Positions 16,704 to 28,320 of a stretch of 64,000 nucleotides of DNA are shown here, in pieces (position 1 is the first letter of the stretch; each line of letters begins with the position of its first letter). The notes below the pieces were generated by a model. The model was given only the letters and a program-made list of their open reading frames with translations, was not told where the DNA came from and did no database searches. This stretch comes from Pseudomonadota bacterium (GTDB lineage Bacteria > Pseudomonadota > Gammaproteobacteria > Xanthomonadales > Xanthomonadaceae): positions 40,098-104,097 of the forward strand of contig JAFEBW010000039.1 in the NCBI GenBank assembly GCA_018242445.1, given 5' to 3'. Made by a program: the position numbers and the translations under genes.

Positions 16704-18167
16704 TCAGCTCCTCTCGATCGGCCCCACCGCGATGAACTGGGTCTGCCCGTTGCGCCGCACCAGCAGCATCACGGTCTGGCCCTGCTTCACTCCGGCGCTG
16801 GCCGTGGCGAAGGCTGCGGCGCTGCCCACCTCGTGATTGCCCACGCGCAAGATCACATCGCCAGGCTGGATGCCGGCACGGCGCGCCACGTCATCCACCA
16901 CCCGGCTGACCAGCACGCCCTCGCCGCCATCGAGTTTCAGCGCCTTGCGCTGTGCGGGATCGAGGTCGCGCACGGCCAGCCCGAGTTTCTGCGCGCTCGC
17001 CGCCGGGCGGTTTTCGCGATCGCTGGCAGGCTCCAACTGCGGCGCGCCGGCAGCCTTGGCCAGATCGTCCAGCACCACAGGCAGGTCGATCGTCTTGCCA
17101 TTGCGATCGACTTGCAAGGTGGCGCGCGTGCCGGGTGCCTGCGCGCCGACCAGCGGCGGCAGATCGTTGGAACTGTCGATCGGGGTGCCGTTGAACGCCG
17201 TGATCAAATCGCCGGACTTCACCCCGGCCCTGGCGGCGGCGCTGCCGGGCTCGACCTCGGCGACCAACGCGCCGCCGCTGCGCGTCAATCCCATCGCGTT
17301 GGCGATCTGCGTGGTCACCTGCTGGATGCGCACGCCGAGCACGCCGCGACGCACGCGGCCGGTGGTCTCGATCTGGGTGACCGCGTTCATCGCGGTCTCG
17401 ATCGGGATGGCGAAGCTCACCCCCATGTAGCCGCCGGACATGCTGAAGATCTGCGAATTGATGCCGACCACTTCGCCCTTGGTGTTGAGCAGCGGGCCGC
17501 CGGAGTTGCCCTTGTTGATCGGCACGTCGGTCTGGATGAAGGGCACGTACTGCTGGCCCGGATCGAGCGAACTGCGACCCACGCCGCTGACGATGCCGGC
17601 GGTCACCGAATGATCCAGTCCGAACGGCGAACCGATCGCCACCACCCACTGCCCTGGCTTGAGCGAACGCGCCGTGGCGAGCTTCAGGTACGGCAAGCCG
17701 CTGGCCTGCACCTTGAGCAGGGCGATGTCGGACATCGCATCCGAGCCGATCACCTTGGCGGTGAACTCGCGGCGATCGGCCAGATGCACGATCACCCGGT
17801 CGGCGCCGTCGACGACGTGATGATTGGTGAGGATCTTGCCGTCGGACGAAATGATGAAACCGCTGCCGATCGCGGTGCCCTCGTCCGGGCGCGGCATCGG
17901 CATGGGCATGCCTTGCTGGCCGAAGAAGCGCTTGAGGATGTCGGGCATCGGATCGCCGTCGCCCTGATCGCCGATGCTCGCGGAAGGTTTGCTCTTGCGT
18001 CCGTCGTGGATGGCCTCGATGCTGACCACCGCGGGGCCGTCCTGCTCGACGATGCTGCTGAAATCCGGCAGGTTCACTTCGGCGGCGTGCGCCACCGGGA
18101 AACAGGAAGCCACCGCGATGGCGACGGCAGCGGCGATGGGAGCAAGACGTGAGGTCATGGCATTCAT
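16704..18167 (-). CDS. htrA: Periplasmic serine protease DegP/MucD (HtrA family)
   Basis: A 487-residue periplasmic protease and chaperone that removes misfolded envelope proteins. A signal peptide (LAPIAAAVAIAVASCFPVAHA) precedes the trypsin-like domain with the catalytic triad His in LTNHHVVDG, Asp in MSDIALLKV and Ser in INKGNSGGPLL. Two PDZ domains follow, starting near residues 275 and 390. The Gln/Met/Pro linker QQGMPMPMPRP lies in the LA loop. The gene lies downstream of rpoE and rseA on the same strand, in the Xanthomonadales/Pseudomonas algU-mucA-mucD arrangement, and is likely part of the sigma-E response, though a 353-base gap separates it from rseA. Confidence 0.95.
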   Translation of the reverse strand: MNAMTSRLAPIAAAVAIAVASCFPVAHAAEVNLPDFSSIVEQDGPAVVSIEAIHDGRKSKPSASIGDQGDGDPMPDILKRFFGQQGMPMPMPRPDEGTAIGSGFIISSDGKILTNHHVVDGADRVIVHLADRREFTAKVIGSDAMSDIALLKVQASGLPYLKLATARSLKPGQWVVAIGSPFGLDHSVTAGIVSGVGRSSLDPGQQYVPFIQTDVPINKGNSGGPLLNTKGEVVGINSQIFSMSGGYMGVSFAIPIETAMNAVTQIETTGRVRRGVLGVRIQQVTTQIANAMGLTRSGGALVAEVEPGSAAARAGVKSGDLITAFNGTPIDSSNDLPPLVGAQAPGTRATLQVDRNGKTIDLPVVLDDLAKAAGAPQLEPASDRENRPAASAQKLGLAVRDLDPAQRKALKLDGGEGVLVSRVVDDVARRAGIQPGDVILRVGNHEVGSAAAFATASAGVKQGQTVMLLVRRNGQTQFIAVGPIERS

Positions 18168-18520
18168 GGCGGGTGCTCGGACGTGGGAAAGAAAGCAGAA
18201 ATTCGAGGGGCGAACCGATCGCTTGCGCGATCGATTCGTGACCGGTCATCCATGGCCGACTGGCAACGCTGCATGAATCAGCGTCGTCATCGACGGCATC
18301 GACGACCCGGATGGCGCCGGGGAAACCGGCACGCTCCTGGCAGAGTGTTGAGAAAGTGCTTTCCTGCACTTACTCAACTGGCCATCCATCCTTGGATCGC
18401 AGCAGCAGGCTGTTTCTCAACGGCCTGCCAGCGCTGGCAAAGTCGCAGGTTCGTTCATTCCGAAGTCAAAAACGCGGCTTCGCCTCATCGCCGGCCGAAG
18501 GCCAAGCCTCGAGACGACGC
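18168..18520. other. 353-base gap between rseA and htrA
   Basis: No gene is supported. It contains copy A of the three-copy CATCCATGGCCGA element (18216-18291) and further imperfect palindromic sequence (for example GTTGAGAAAGTG near 18345 and CTTACTCAAC near 18370; TGCCAGCGCTGGCA at 18425-18438). No sigma-E-type GGAACTT box is visible in the minus-strand direction, so how htrA is transcribed is unclear. Confidence 0.6.
18216..18291 (+). repeat. Interspersed CATCCATGGCCGA element, copy A
   Basis: About 75 bases beginning GATCGCTTGCGCGATCGAT and containing CCGGTCATCCATGGCCGAC then TGGCAACGCTG and GAATCAGCGT. Two further copies lie in opposite orientation at 41971-42050 and 48761-48835. The left part is itself palindromic. 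Confidence 0.75.
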
Positions 18521-19243
18521 TCAAGGCCCCGCAGGCCATGACACGGTGCGCACCGCATCGCTGCCTTGATGGACCGCATCCTCGGTGAAGATGTCGCGGG
18601 TTTCGCCGGTTTTCTTGTCTTGCAGGTAGGCGGCCAGATCAGGGTCGATGGCGTAGGGTTCCGGGAACGGCTGGAATCGGGATGGCTGCGCCGACGCCGG
18701 GGCATTGGCCAGCACCGGGCGCAGCGGCTGGCGGTACGCCGTCACCACGCCGGAACGCACCGGAATCGGCAACTGGATCGGCTGGATCGCAGGCTCCGGC
18801 GTCGCCAAGGTGGTGCGGGCGATCGGCATGACCTCCGGAGCGGTGCGCTGGCCGAGGGTGATCTTCGGCACCGGCGCCCAGTGCGGCGCGCGCGCGGTGT
18901 TGAACACGAACAGCCCCGCCACCGCCAGCGAAGCCGCCATCGCAAGCCCGCCGGCCCAACGCAGGTGGCGACGGCCGAAACCGGTGGCAACCGCCGGCGC
19001 GGCCTCGATGGCGCCCATGACGCGCGCCGGGAAACCCGTCGGCAATGGCTGCGCCGTCTTGCGCATCGCACCCGACAGCAACTGCCAGCGTTCCCAGCGC
19101 GCGCGCAGGGCCTCGTCGTGGGCCAGGCGTTGCAGCAGGAAACGCGAACGATCGGCATCGAGTTCGCCGTCCATGAAGGCGGACAGGTCTTCGAGCAGAT
19201 CGTCGCTGATCGGCGGACCGTGGTTGGCTGGCGACTGACTCAT
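18521..19243 (-). CDS. rseA: Anti-sigma-E factor RseA
   Basis: A 240-residue inner-membrane protein that holds sigma-E inactive. The cytoplasmic anti-sigma domain is at residues ~14-75 (LLEDLSAFMDGELDADRSRFLLQRLAHDEALRARWERWQLL), followed by one membrane segment (LAMAASLAVAGLFVF, about 100-114) and a Pro-rich periplasmic tail. Its ATG overlaps the rpoE stop as ATGA, so the two are translationally coupled. The family normally releases sigma-E after regulated proteolysis. No rseB/mucB gene follows; htrA is next. Confidence 0.9.
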   Translation of the reverse strand: MSQSPANHGPPISDDLLEDLSAFMDGELDADRSRFLLQRLAHDEALRARWERWQLLSGAMRKTAQPLPTGFPARVMGAIEAAPAVATGFGRRHLRWAGGLAMAASLAVAGLFVFNTARAPHWAPVPKITLGQRTAPEVMPIARTTLATPEPAIQPIQLPIPVRSGVVTAYRQPLRPVLANAPASAQPSRFQPFPEPYAIDPDLAAYLQDKKTGETRDIFTEDAVHQGSDAVRTVSWPAGP

Positions 19244-19833
19244 GGACGCACCCGTTCGGAATCCAGCAGGGGACGCAGCTTCTGATCGATCGCCTCGCGC
19301 GCACGGAAGATGCGCGAACGCACCGTGCCGATCGGGCAGCCCATGCGTTCGGCGATCTCCTCGTAACTCAGGCCATCGACCTCGCGCAAGCTCACCGCGA
19401 TGCGCAGTTCTTCGGGCAGATCGGCCACCGTGTCGGCCACCGTCTGCTCGATCTCCTGCCGCAGCAATTCGTGCTCGGGGGTGTCGTCGTCGCGCAGGCG
19501 CGCGGCGCCGGCGAAGTTGACCGCATCGGCCACGTCGATGTCCTCGGCGGGCGGGCGGCGGTTGGATGCGACGAGGTGGTTCTTGGCGGTGTTCACGGCG
19601 ATCCGGTAGAGCCAGGTGTAGAACTGCGCATCGCCGCGGAAGTTCGCCAGCGCTTTCCACGCGCGGACGAAGGTGTCCTGTGCGACGTCCTGGCACTCGT
19701 TCCAGTCGTGCACGTATCGCCCGATCAGCGCCACGACCCGGCTCTGGTACTTGCGCACCAGCAGGTCGAAGGCTGCCCGGTCGCCGCGCTGCACGCGCTT
19801 GACCAGTGCCTGGTCCAGTTCGTTCTCGCCCAT
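19240..19833 (-). CDS. rpoE: ECF sigma factor RpoE (sigma-E/AlgU)
   Basis: Encodes 197 residues of the envelope-stress sigma factor. Region 2 spans LVRKYQSRVVALIGRYVHDWNECQDVAQDTF and FRGDAQFYTWLYRIAVNTAKNHL; region 4 is LPEELRIAVSLREVDGLSYEEIAERMGCPIGTVRSRIFRARE. An AAGGAGA ribosome-binding site lies 11 bases before the ATG. A sigma-E-like promoter precedes it, which fits the autoregulation known for this family. Cotranscribed with rseA by an ATGA overlap. Confidence 0.96.
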   Translation of the reverse strand: MGENELDQALVKRVQRGDRAAFDLLVRKYQSRVVALIGRYVHDWNECQDVAQDTFVRAWKALANFRGDAQFYTWLYRIAVNTAKNHLVASNRRPPAEDIDVADAVNFAGAARLRDDDTPEHELLRQEIEQTVADTVADLPEELRIAVSLREVDGLSYEEIAERMGCPIGTVRSRIFRAREAIDQKLRPLLDSERVRP

Positions 19834-19873
19834 CCGTGCCCTGTCTCCTTAGCGCACGGCCTGGGTTGCAGAC

Positions 19874-19901
19874 AGTGACCGCGCGCCGTGGCGAAAGTTC
19901 C
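19874..19901 (-). promoter_or_regulatory. Candidate sigma-E autoregulatory promoter of rpoE
   Basis: On the minus strand GGAACTT (plus 19895-19901) is followed after 16 bases by TCACT (19874-19878). The -35 box is a perfect match to the sigma-E consensus GGAACTT, while the -10 box is only partial. It lies about 40 bases upstream of the rpoE ATG, a sensible leader length. Confidence 0.6.
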
Positions 19902-20088
19902 CGCGACGCACGACCCCAGCCGTACCCGTGGCCGTGTGTGAGTGCGGATGATACGGTCATTGCGCCTCCGAGCACGGGACCGGCGATCGCTGGCCCGCAT
20001 TTGGAGCCAAGGCTCCGCAACGATCGGCTACCCTGCCCGTACGCGCAGGGTCGAAATGCGCCACGCCCGCCCTTTCCGAGAACGCCGC

Positions 20089-22152
20089 ATGCTTTTCGAT
20101 GGTCTCCGCTTCCGCCACTGGCGCACCGAGCTGCGCGCCGATGGCATCGTGCTGCTCACCCTCGACCGCGCCGACGCGCCGGTCAACGCGATCTCGCAGG
20201 CGGTGCTCGACGAACTGGAGCTGATCGTCGAACGCATCGCCATCGAACCGCCGAAGGCCGTGGTGATCCATTCGGCCAAGCCCGGCGGTTTCGCTCCCGG
20301 CGCCGATGTGAAGGAGTTCCAGAGCTTCGATGCCAAAGGACGCATCGACGACGTGTTGCGTCGCGGGCAGTCGATCTACAACAAGCTCGCCAGCCTGCCA
20401 TTGCCCACCGTCGCCGCCGTGCACGGCCATTGCATGGGCGGCGGCGCCGAGCTGGCGCTGGCCTGCCGGCATCGGGTCGCCAGCAATGCGGCCGATACCC
20501 GCATCGCCCTGCCGGAGATCAAGCTGGGCATCTATCCGGGCTGGGGCGGCAGCGTGCGCTTGCCGCGCATGATCGGCGCGCCGGCGGCGATGGACTTGAT
20601 GCTGACCGGCCGCAGCGTCTCGGCCAAGGCGGCGCTGGCGCTGGGGCTGGTGGACAAGCTCGCCGAGCCGTCCTTGTTGCTGGACGTGGCCATCGAGGTG
20701 GCCGGCCGCCGCCCGCAGCGCCCGTTCAAGACGCAAGCTCTGGCGTGGGCGAGCAACATCTGGATCGCGCGGCAGGTCCTCGCGCCGATGCTGGTCAAGC
20801 AGGTCGCGCGCAAGGCGCGCAAGGAACATTACCCCGCACCATTCGTTTTGATCGAAACGTGGAAACGCAGCGGCGGCGGCATGAGCGCCTTGCTGAAGGC
20901 CGAGGCGAAATCGGTCGCGAAACTGGCCAAGACTCCCACCGCGCGCAACCTCGTGCGGGTGTTCTTCCTGCACGATCGCCTGAAAGGCCTCGGCGGCAAG
21001 GATCGCGGCGACAAGGCCGGCGGCATCGAGCACGTGCATGTGATCGGCGCCGGCGTGATGGGCGGCGACATCGCCGCATGGTGCGCGTACAAGGGCTTCG
21101 ACGTGACCTTGCAGGATCGCGAGATGCGCTACATCGAGCCGGCCCTGCAACGCGCCGATGCGCTGTACGCGAAGAAGGTGAAGGACGAGACGCGGCGCAC
21201 GCAAATCCGCGCGCGACTGCAGGCCGATGTGGGCGGGGCCGGCGTGGCGCGCGCGCAACTGGTGATCGAGGCGATCTTCGAGGATCTGCAAGCCAAGCAG
21301 GCGTTGCTCGACGGCATCGAGCCGCAACTGCAACCTGAGGCCATCGTCACCTCGAACACGTCCTCGATCCCGCTCGCCAAACTGGGCGAGAAACTCCTGC
21401 AGCCCGGGCGCTTCGCCGGCCTGCATTACTTCAATCCGGTGGCGATGATGCCGCTGGTGGAAATCGTGCGCCATCCGGGGATCGCGCCTGCGACCGAACA
21501 ACGCCTCGCCGCCTTCTGCCGCGCCATCGACAAGCTGCCTCTGCCGGTCGCCGGCAGCCCCGGCTTCCTCGTCAACCGCATCCTGATCCCGTACATGGTC
21601 GAGGCCATGCAGGCGTTCTCGGAAGGCATCCCGGCGCAGGCCATCGACAAGGCCGCGCTGAAATTCGGCATGCCGATGGGGCCGGTGGAACTGGTCGATA
21701 CCGTCGGCCTGGACGTGGCCGCGAGCATCGGCAAGATCCTCGGTGAGTTCCTCGGCTTGCAGATGCCCACGGGACTGGAGTCCAAGCTCACCGCCAACCA
21801 GCGCGGGCGCAAGGATGGGCAGGGCTTCTACAAATGGGAGAACGGCAAGGCGATCAAGCAGCCATTGCCCGTCGGCTACAGGATTCCCGACGACCTGGAA
21901 GACCGCCTGATCCTGCCCATGCTCAACGAAGCGGTGGCCGCCTTGCACGAGGGCGTGGTGGACGATGCCGACCTGCTGGATGCCGGGGTGATCTTCGGCA
22001 CCGGCTTCGCGCCCTTCCGCGGCGGCCCGGTCGCGCATATCCGCAGTGTCGGCACCGATGCGTTGCTGGCGAAGCTGCAAGCGCTGCGCTCGACCTACGG
22101 CGAGCGCTTCGCGCCGCGCGCGGGCTGGGACAACCCCGCGTTGCGCGGCTGA
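20089..22152 (+). CDS. Fused enoyl-CoA hydratase / 3-hydroxyacyl-CoA dehydrogenase
   Basis: A 687-residue bifunctional enzyme of fatty-acid beta-oxidation. The N-terminal crotonase domain has HGHCMGGGAELALACRHR and LPEIKLGIYPGWGGSVRLPR, which carry the two catalytic glutamates. The NAD-binding domain begins near residue 323 (VHVIGAGVMGGDIAAW), with SNTSSIPLAKL and GLHYFNPVAMMPLVEIV, and the C-terminal dehydrogenase domains follow. This is FadB/FadJ architecture; it is not possible to tell FadB from FadJ by motif alone, and no thiolase gene is adjacent. Start MLFDGLRF at 20089; upstream lies a 255-base gap shared with the divergent rpoE. Confidence 0.9.
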   Translation: MLFDGLRFRHWRTELRADGIVLLTLDRADAPVNAISQAVLDELELIVERIAIEPPKAVVIHSAKPGGFAPGADVKEFQSFDAKGRIDDVLRRGQSIYNKLASLPLPTVAAVHGHCMGGGAELALACRHRVASNAADTRIALPEIKLGIYPGWGGSVRLPRMIGAPAAMDLMLTGRSVSAKAALALGLVDKLAEPSLLLDVAIEVAGRRPQRPFKTQALAWASNIWIARQVLAPMLVKQVARKARKEHYPAPFVLIETWKRSGGGMSALLKAEAKSVAKLAKTPTARNLVRVFFLHDRLKGLGGKDRGDKAGGIEHVHVIGAGVMGGDIAAWCAYKGFDVTLQDREMRYIEPALQRADALYAKKVKDETRRTQIRARLQADVGGAGVARAQLVIEAIFEDLQAKQALLDGIEPQLQPEAIVTSNTSSIPLAKLGEKLLQPGRFAGLHYFNPVAMMPLVEIVRHPGIAPATEQRLAAFCRAIDKLPLPVAGSPGFLVNRILIPYMVEAMQAFSEGIPAQAIDKAALKFGMPMGPVELVDTVGLDVAASIGKILGEFLGLQMPTGLESKLTANQRGRKDGQGFYKWENGKAIKQPLPVGYRIPDDLEDRLILPMLNEAVAALHEGVVDDADLLDAGVIFGTGFAPFRGGPVAHIRSVGTDALLAKLQALRSTYGERFAPRAGWDNPALRG

Positions 22153-22162
22153 GCGACGCCGC

Positions 22163-23506
22163 TCAGCCTGCGGCAGCCTTCACCACGCCGGCGAGCCGGT
22201 CGAGCACCGACTCCATCAGCGCCGTATCGTCGGCCTCCACCGTCACCCGCACCACCGGTTCGGTGCCCGATGCGCGGATGAAAGCGCGGCCGCGGCCGGC
22301 GATCCGCTGCTGCGCGAGCGCCAGTTCCGCGAGCACGGCGGGGTCTTCCGCCGGCTTGGCGCCGCCCGCGAAACGCAGGTTGGCGGTGCGCTGCGGCAAT
22401 CGCTGCAAACCCTCCAGCGCCTGCGCCAGGGTCCTGCGCGTGCGCCGCAGCACGTCCAGCACCTGCAAGGCACTGACGATGCCGTCGCCGGTGCTGGCGC
22501 GATCCAGGCACAGCAGGTGCCCGGAAGCCTCGCCGCCGAGCACGCCGCCGTGTTCGATCAAACCGCGGTGGACATGGCGATCGCCGACGTTCGTGCGCAC
22601 GAAGCCGATGCCGCGATCGCCCAGGGCGCGCTCGAATCCGTAGTTGGTCATCAAGGTACCGACTACCGGGCCGCGCAGGCGGCCGCTGGCCTGCCAGTCC
22701 AGCGCCAGCACGTACAGCAGCGCGTCGCCATCGACGACGCGACCCTGCCCATCCACCATCAGCATGCGGTCGCCATCGCCGTCGAAGGCGATGCCCAGAT
22801 CGCAGCCGCCGGCGCGCACATGCGCGATCAGCGCCTCCAGGTGGGTGGAACCGACATGGTCGTTGATGTTCAGGCCGTTGGGCGCGATGCCGATCGCCTC
22901 GACCTGCGCGCCGAGTTCCTCGAACAGGCGCGGGGCGATGTGGTAGGTCGCGCCGTGCGCGCAGTCCACCGCGACGCGCAGGCCCTTGAGATCGAAGTCG
23001 CCCGGCACCGTGGACTTGCAGAACTCCGCGTAGCGCGAGCCGGCACCGGGGATGCGTTCGGCGCGCCCGAGCTGTTCGGAGGCGACGGTGGAAAACGGCG
23101 CATCCAGCATCGCCTCGATCGCCAGCTCGGTGGCGTCGTCGAGTTTCTCGCCGCGGGCGCTGAAGAACTTGATGCCGTTGTCGTGGTGCGGGTTGTGCGA
23201 GGCGCTGATGACGATGCCGGCATCGGCGCGCAGCGAGTGGGTGAGGAAGGCGATGCCCGGCGTGGGCATCGGCCCGCACAGGTGCACGTCGGCGCCGGCG
23301 GCGACCAGGCCGGCCTGCAATGCGGACTCGAACATGTAGCCGGAGATGCGGGTGTCCTTGCCGATCACCACCGCCGAGCGCGGGTTGGCGCTCTCCAGCA
23401 CGCGCCCGAGCGCCCAGCCGAGCTTGAGCACGAAATCGGCCGAGATCGGCCCCTGCCCGACGTGGCCGCGAATGCCATCGGTGCCGAACCAGCGTCGATT
23501 ACCCAT
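22163..23506 (-). CDS. glmM: Phosphoglucosamine mutase
   Basis: Encodes 447 residues that convert glucosamine-6-phosphate to glucosamine-1-phosphate for peptidoglycan and LPS precursors. The start [14 protein letters not shown], phosphoserine loop [16 protein letters not shown], metal loop AFDGDGDR and sugar-phosphate loop [13 protein letters not shown] are all intact. It lies 42 bases after accD on the same strand, whereas folC is the more usual follower of accD; the end of the gene converges on the beta-oxidation gene. Confidence 0.96.
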   Translation of the reverse strand: MGNRRWFGTDGIRGHVGQGPISADFVLKLGWALGRVLESANPRSAVVIGKDTRISGYMFESALQAGLVAAGADVHLCGPMPTPGIAFLTHSLRADAGIVISASHNPHHDNGIKFFSARGEKLDDATELAIEAMLDAPFSTVASEQLGRAERIPGAGSRYAEFCKSTVPGDFDLKGLRVAVDCAHGATYHIAPRLFEELGAQVEAIGIAPNGLNINDHVGSTHLEALIAHVRAGGCDLGIAFDGDGDRMLMVDGQGRVVDGDALLYVLALDWQASGRLRGPVVGTLMTNYGFERALGDRGIGFVRTNVGDRHVHRGLIEHGGVLGGEASGHLLCLDRASTGDGIVSALQVLDVLRRTRRTLAQALEGLQRLPQRTANLRFAGGAKPAEDPAVLAELALAQQRIAGRGRAFIRASGTEPVVRVTVEADDTALMESVLDRLAGVVKAAAG

Positions 23507-23548
23507 GCCTGCGTCTTCCCCTTGAATGTGCGAGCGTGCCGTTGCGAT

Positions 23549-24439
<891 letters not shown>

Positions 24440-24532
24440 CGGTGAGGAACATCCGAATCGATCGAAGGGTCGCAGTTTACCAGCCGGAACGCAGTCGCCC
24501 GTTAGCAAAACGTTGCGCGCGGGAAAGCGGCA

Positions 24533-25329
24533 TCAAACCTCCAGCGCAGCGCGCAAGGGCGCGAGGAAGGCCACCGCGCGCGACGCCGCGTCCCTGGCAT
24601 CGACCGCGCCGGCGATGGCATCCACCAGCGCACTGCCCACCACCACGCCATCGGCACAGCTCGCCAATGCCTTCGCGGTCGCGCCGTCGCGCACGCCGAA
24701 GCCCACCACCACCGGCACGGCGGAGGCTGCGCGCAACGCCGTCACCCGCCCGTGCACCGCGTCGATGTCGAGCCGGCTCGCGCCGGTCACGCCGGCGAAG
24801 CTGACGTAGTACAGGTAACCCTGCGCCTCGCGCGCGAAACGATCCAGCCGTGTCCGCGAAGTCGTCGGCGCGGCGAGCGCGATCAGGGCGATGCCCTGCG
24901 CGTTGAACGCGGCGCGGATGTCGCCGGCTTCCTCCGGCGGAAGATCGACCAGCAACACGCCATCCACGCCCGCCTGCGCGGCCTCGTGCGCGTAACGCTC
25001 GATGCCGCGGATCACGACCGGGTTGAGGTAGCCCATCAACACCACGGGCGTATCGGCATCGGTGGCACGGAACGCACGCACCATCGCCAGCACCTGCGTG
25101 GTTCCCACGCCGCGCGCGAGCGCACGCTCGGAGCTGCGCTGGATGGTGGGACCATCGGCCATCGGATCGGAGAACGGCACGCCCAGTTCGATCGCGTCCA
25201 CACCGGCGGCGACCAGCGCGTGCATGACGGGCACCGTGGCCTCGATGGATGGATCGCCGGCGGTGATGAAGGGGATCAGGGCTTTGCGGTTGCGGGCCCT
25301 GAGCGAGGCGAAACGTTGGTCGATGCGGT

Positions 25330-25333
<4 letters not shown>
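24533..25333 (-). CDS. trpA: Tryptophan synthase alpha chain
   Basis: A 266-residue TIM-barrel subunit that cleaves indole-3-glycerol phosphate. Active-site stretches [18 protein letters not shown] and [13 protein letters not shown] are intact, with the phosphate-binding GFGVRDG and VVGSALV near the end. Its ATG overlaps the trpB stop as ATGA, so the two subunits are translationally coupled. Confidence 0.97.
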
Positions 25334-26547
<1,214 letters not shown>

Positions 26548-26560
26548 GACCTTGCTTGTC

Positions 26561-26612
26561 GAGTTGCTGATCGGATATTCATCTGTGAGTTGTTGATCGG
26601 ATATTCATCTGC
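26561..26612. repeat. 26-base tandem direct repeat upstream of trpB
   Basis: Two adjacent copies (26561-26586 and 26587-26612) of a sequence containing TGATCGGATATTCATCTG, differing only at one internal base and at the last base. It lies 14-65 bases upstream of the trpB start codon. It could be a simple duplication or a paired operator. Confidence 0.8.
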
Positions 26613-26624
26613 ATTGTCCAGTTT

Positions 26625-26672
26625 CCCCTCTCCCGGCGCTGACGCGCCACCCTCTCCCGCAAGGGGAGAGGG
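26625..26672. repeat. CCTCTCCC-type palindromic repeat
   Basis: Consists of CCCCTCTCCCGGCGCTGACG followed by CGCCACCCTCTCCCGCAAGG and GGAGAGGG. The CCCTCTCCC/GGGAGAGGG arms pair around GCAAG. Same family as the elements at 16626, 26805, 33226, 44130 and 54007. Confidence 0.75.
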
Positions 26673-26785
26673 TTTGATCTTGCATGACCCTATTGATTCG
26701 GCCCTCAAATAGTCTGATACGCAGGCGTTCAACTTCTTTGCCCCTATCGCATCAGACCACAAAAACCACGCAAGGCTCCTACTAT

Positions 26786-27502
26786 TTATCGGCGCGATCT
26801 ATAGCCCCTCTCCCCTTGCGGGAGAGGGGTTGGGGAGAGGGGTGAATCCGCCGCACGCACAGCCGTCACGAACGCGCGCATCGCCGCATGATCCTTGATG
26901 CCGGGTGCCGACTCGATGCCGCTGGCCACGTCCACGCCCCACGGGTGCGCGATGCGGATCGCTTCACTCACGTTGCCAGCGTTCAAGCCGCCCGCCAGCA
27001 ACCATGGGCGTTCGATATGCGACCCAGCCAGAGCATTCCAGTCGCAACGCTCGCCGCTGCCGCCCATCGCGCCGGGCGCATGCCCATCGAACACGAAACC
27101 CGCTGCCGAAGGATAACGTGCCAGCCGTTCCGGTACGGCATTCGCATGCACGCCACCCATCGCCAGCGCCTTGAGAAACGGCACTCCGAACGCAGCGCAG
27201 AAGGCATCATCCTCGTTACCGTGGAATTGCAGCACATCGGGTCGCACCCGTTCGACGATGGTGGCGATGTCTTCATGCGTCTGATTCATCACCAGCGCAA
27301 CCACGGACGTCGCGGCCGGCACGATCGCGCGCAAGCGCCGTGCACGATCGACATCGACGCAGCGCCGGCTGCGCGGAACGAACACGAAACCGATCGCGTC
27401 CACACCCAATTCAACGGCCCGTTGCACGTCCTCGATCCGGGTCATTCCGCAGAACTTGATGCGCGTTGGCGATATGGTCTCGCGCAAGGGGAGAAAGCTC
27501 AC
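26786..27502 (-). CDS. trpF: Phosphoribosylanthranilate isomerase with repeat-derived tail
   Basis: A 238-residue TIM-barrel enzyme of tryptophan synthesis. It opens with [20 protein letters not shown], carrying the catalytic cysteine, and has VLQFHGNED, the second catalytic region around FVFDG and [11 protein letters not shown] near the end. The GTG at 27502 overlaps the truA stop as GTGA. The last ~20 residues ([13 protein letters not shown] and a short basic end) are not part of the enzyme fold: they are the translation of the CCTCTCCC-type palindrome at 26805-26843, so a repeat insertion has supplied a new C-terminus and stop. Confidence 0.9.
   Translation of the reverse strand: MSFLPLRETISPTRIKFCGMTRIEDVQRAVELGVDAIGFVFVPRSRRCVDVDRARRLRAIVPAATSVVALVMNQTHEDIATIVERVRPDVLQFHGNEDDAFCAAFGVPFLKALAMGGVHANAVPERLARYPSAAGFVFDGHAPGAMGGSGERCDWNALAGSHIERPWLLAGGLNAGNVSEAIRIAHPWGVDVASGIESAPGIKDHAAMRAFVTAVRAADSPLSPTPLPQGERGYRSRR
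26805..26843. repeat. CCTCTCCC-type repeat forming the trpF 3' end
   Basis: Reads CCCCTCTCCCCTTGCGGGAG then AGGGGTTGGGGAGAGGGG; arms CCCCTCTCCC and GGGAGAGGGG pair. It lies inside the trpF reading frame and encodes its terminal [13 protein letters not shown]. Confidence 0.85.
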
Positions 27503-28266
27503 AGGCTCACCTCGGCCGGCAGTCTCCAGTGCACCGGATACAACGGGCCGACGAAGCTCAGGCCCTGCGGCAAGGCGGTCGGTCCGGCCAGGGTGCGGTC
27601 GCGCCCGTGCAGCAATTCGGCCATCCACGTTTCGGGTTTCTCGCCGCGCCCGATCGGCAGCAGCGAGCCGACGATGTTGCGCACCATGTGGTGCAGGAAG
27701 GCATTGGCCTGCACCTCGACCACCACCTCCTCGCCCTCGCGGCGCACCTCGATGCGCTGCATGTGGCGCATCGCGTGCGTGGCCTGGCACTGCGAGGAGC
27801 GGAACGCGCTGAAATCGTTTTCGCCCAGCAAGGACTGCGCGGCGCGGTGCATCGCCTGCGCATCGAGCGGCAGGCGCTCCCACGTCAGGTAATCGCGTTG
27901 CAGCGAAGGCCGCACGGCGCGATTGAGGATGCGATAGCGATACCGCCGCGCACGCGCACTGTGGCGTGCGCTGAAATCGCCCGCCACCGGCACCGCCCAG
28001 CGCACCGTGACCGCGTGCGGCAGGCGCGAATTGGCGCCCATCATCCAGCCCCGCGGCGGGCGCTGCGCGTGCGTGTCGAAATGCACCACCTGGCAGACCG
28101 CATGCACGCCGGCATCGGTGCGCCCGGCGCACTGCACCTCGATGGGCTGCGCTGCTACGAAACCCAGCGCCGCTTCCACCTCCCCCTGCACGGTGCCGGC
28201 GTGCGACAGCCGCTGCCAGCCATGGAAGCGGCTGCCGTCGTATTCGATGCCCAGGGCGATACGCAT
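27499..28266 (-). CDS. truA: tRNA pseudouridine(38-40) synthase
   Basis: A 255-residue enzyme that makes pseudouridine at positions 38-40 of the tRNA anticodon arm. The catalytic aspartate lies in [19 protein letters not shown]; the opening [18 protein letters not shown] and the [14 protein letters not shown] block are typical. It follows fimV by 54 bases and overlaps trpF by four. Confidence 0.96.
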   Translation of the reverse strand: MRIALGIEYDGSRFHGWQRLSHAGTVQGEVEAALGFVAAQPIEVQCAGRTDAGVHAVCQVVHFDTHAQRPPRGWMMGANSRLPHAVTVRWAVPVAGDFSARHSARARRYRYRILNRAVRPSLQRDYLTWERLPLDAQAMHRAAQSLLGENDFSAFRSSQCQATHAMRHMQRIEVRREGEEVVVEVQANAFLHHMVRNIVGSLLPIGRGEKPETWMAELLHGRDRTLAGPTALPQGLSFVGPLYPVHWRLPAEVSL

Positions 28267-28320
28267 GGATTTGAACGCGCGAAGCCAACGTGCCGCGCCG
28301 ACGGCGCGACGACGCCGACT

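Larger units (their letters stand above)
26548..26785. other. Gap between trpF and trpB with repeats
   Basis: No gene is seen. The gap contains a 26-base tandem repeat directly upstream of trpB and a CCTCTCCC-type palindrome; the second palindrome of that family (26805-26843) runs into the trpF coding end. The middle (26690-26785) is AT-richer than its surroundings. A trpB promoter may lie here, since the repeats would interrupt read-through from trpF. Confidence 0.5.
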
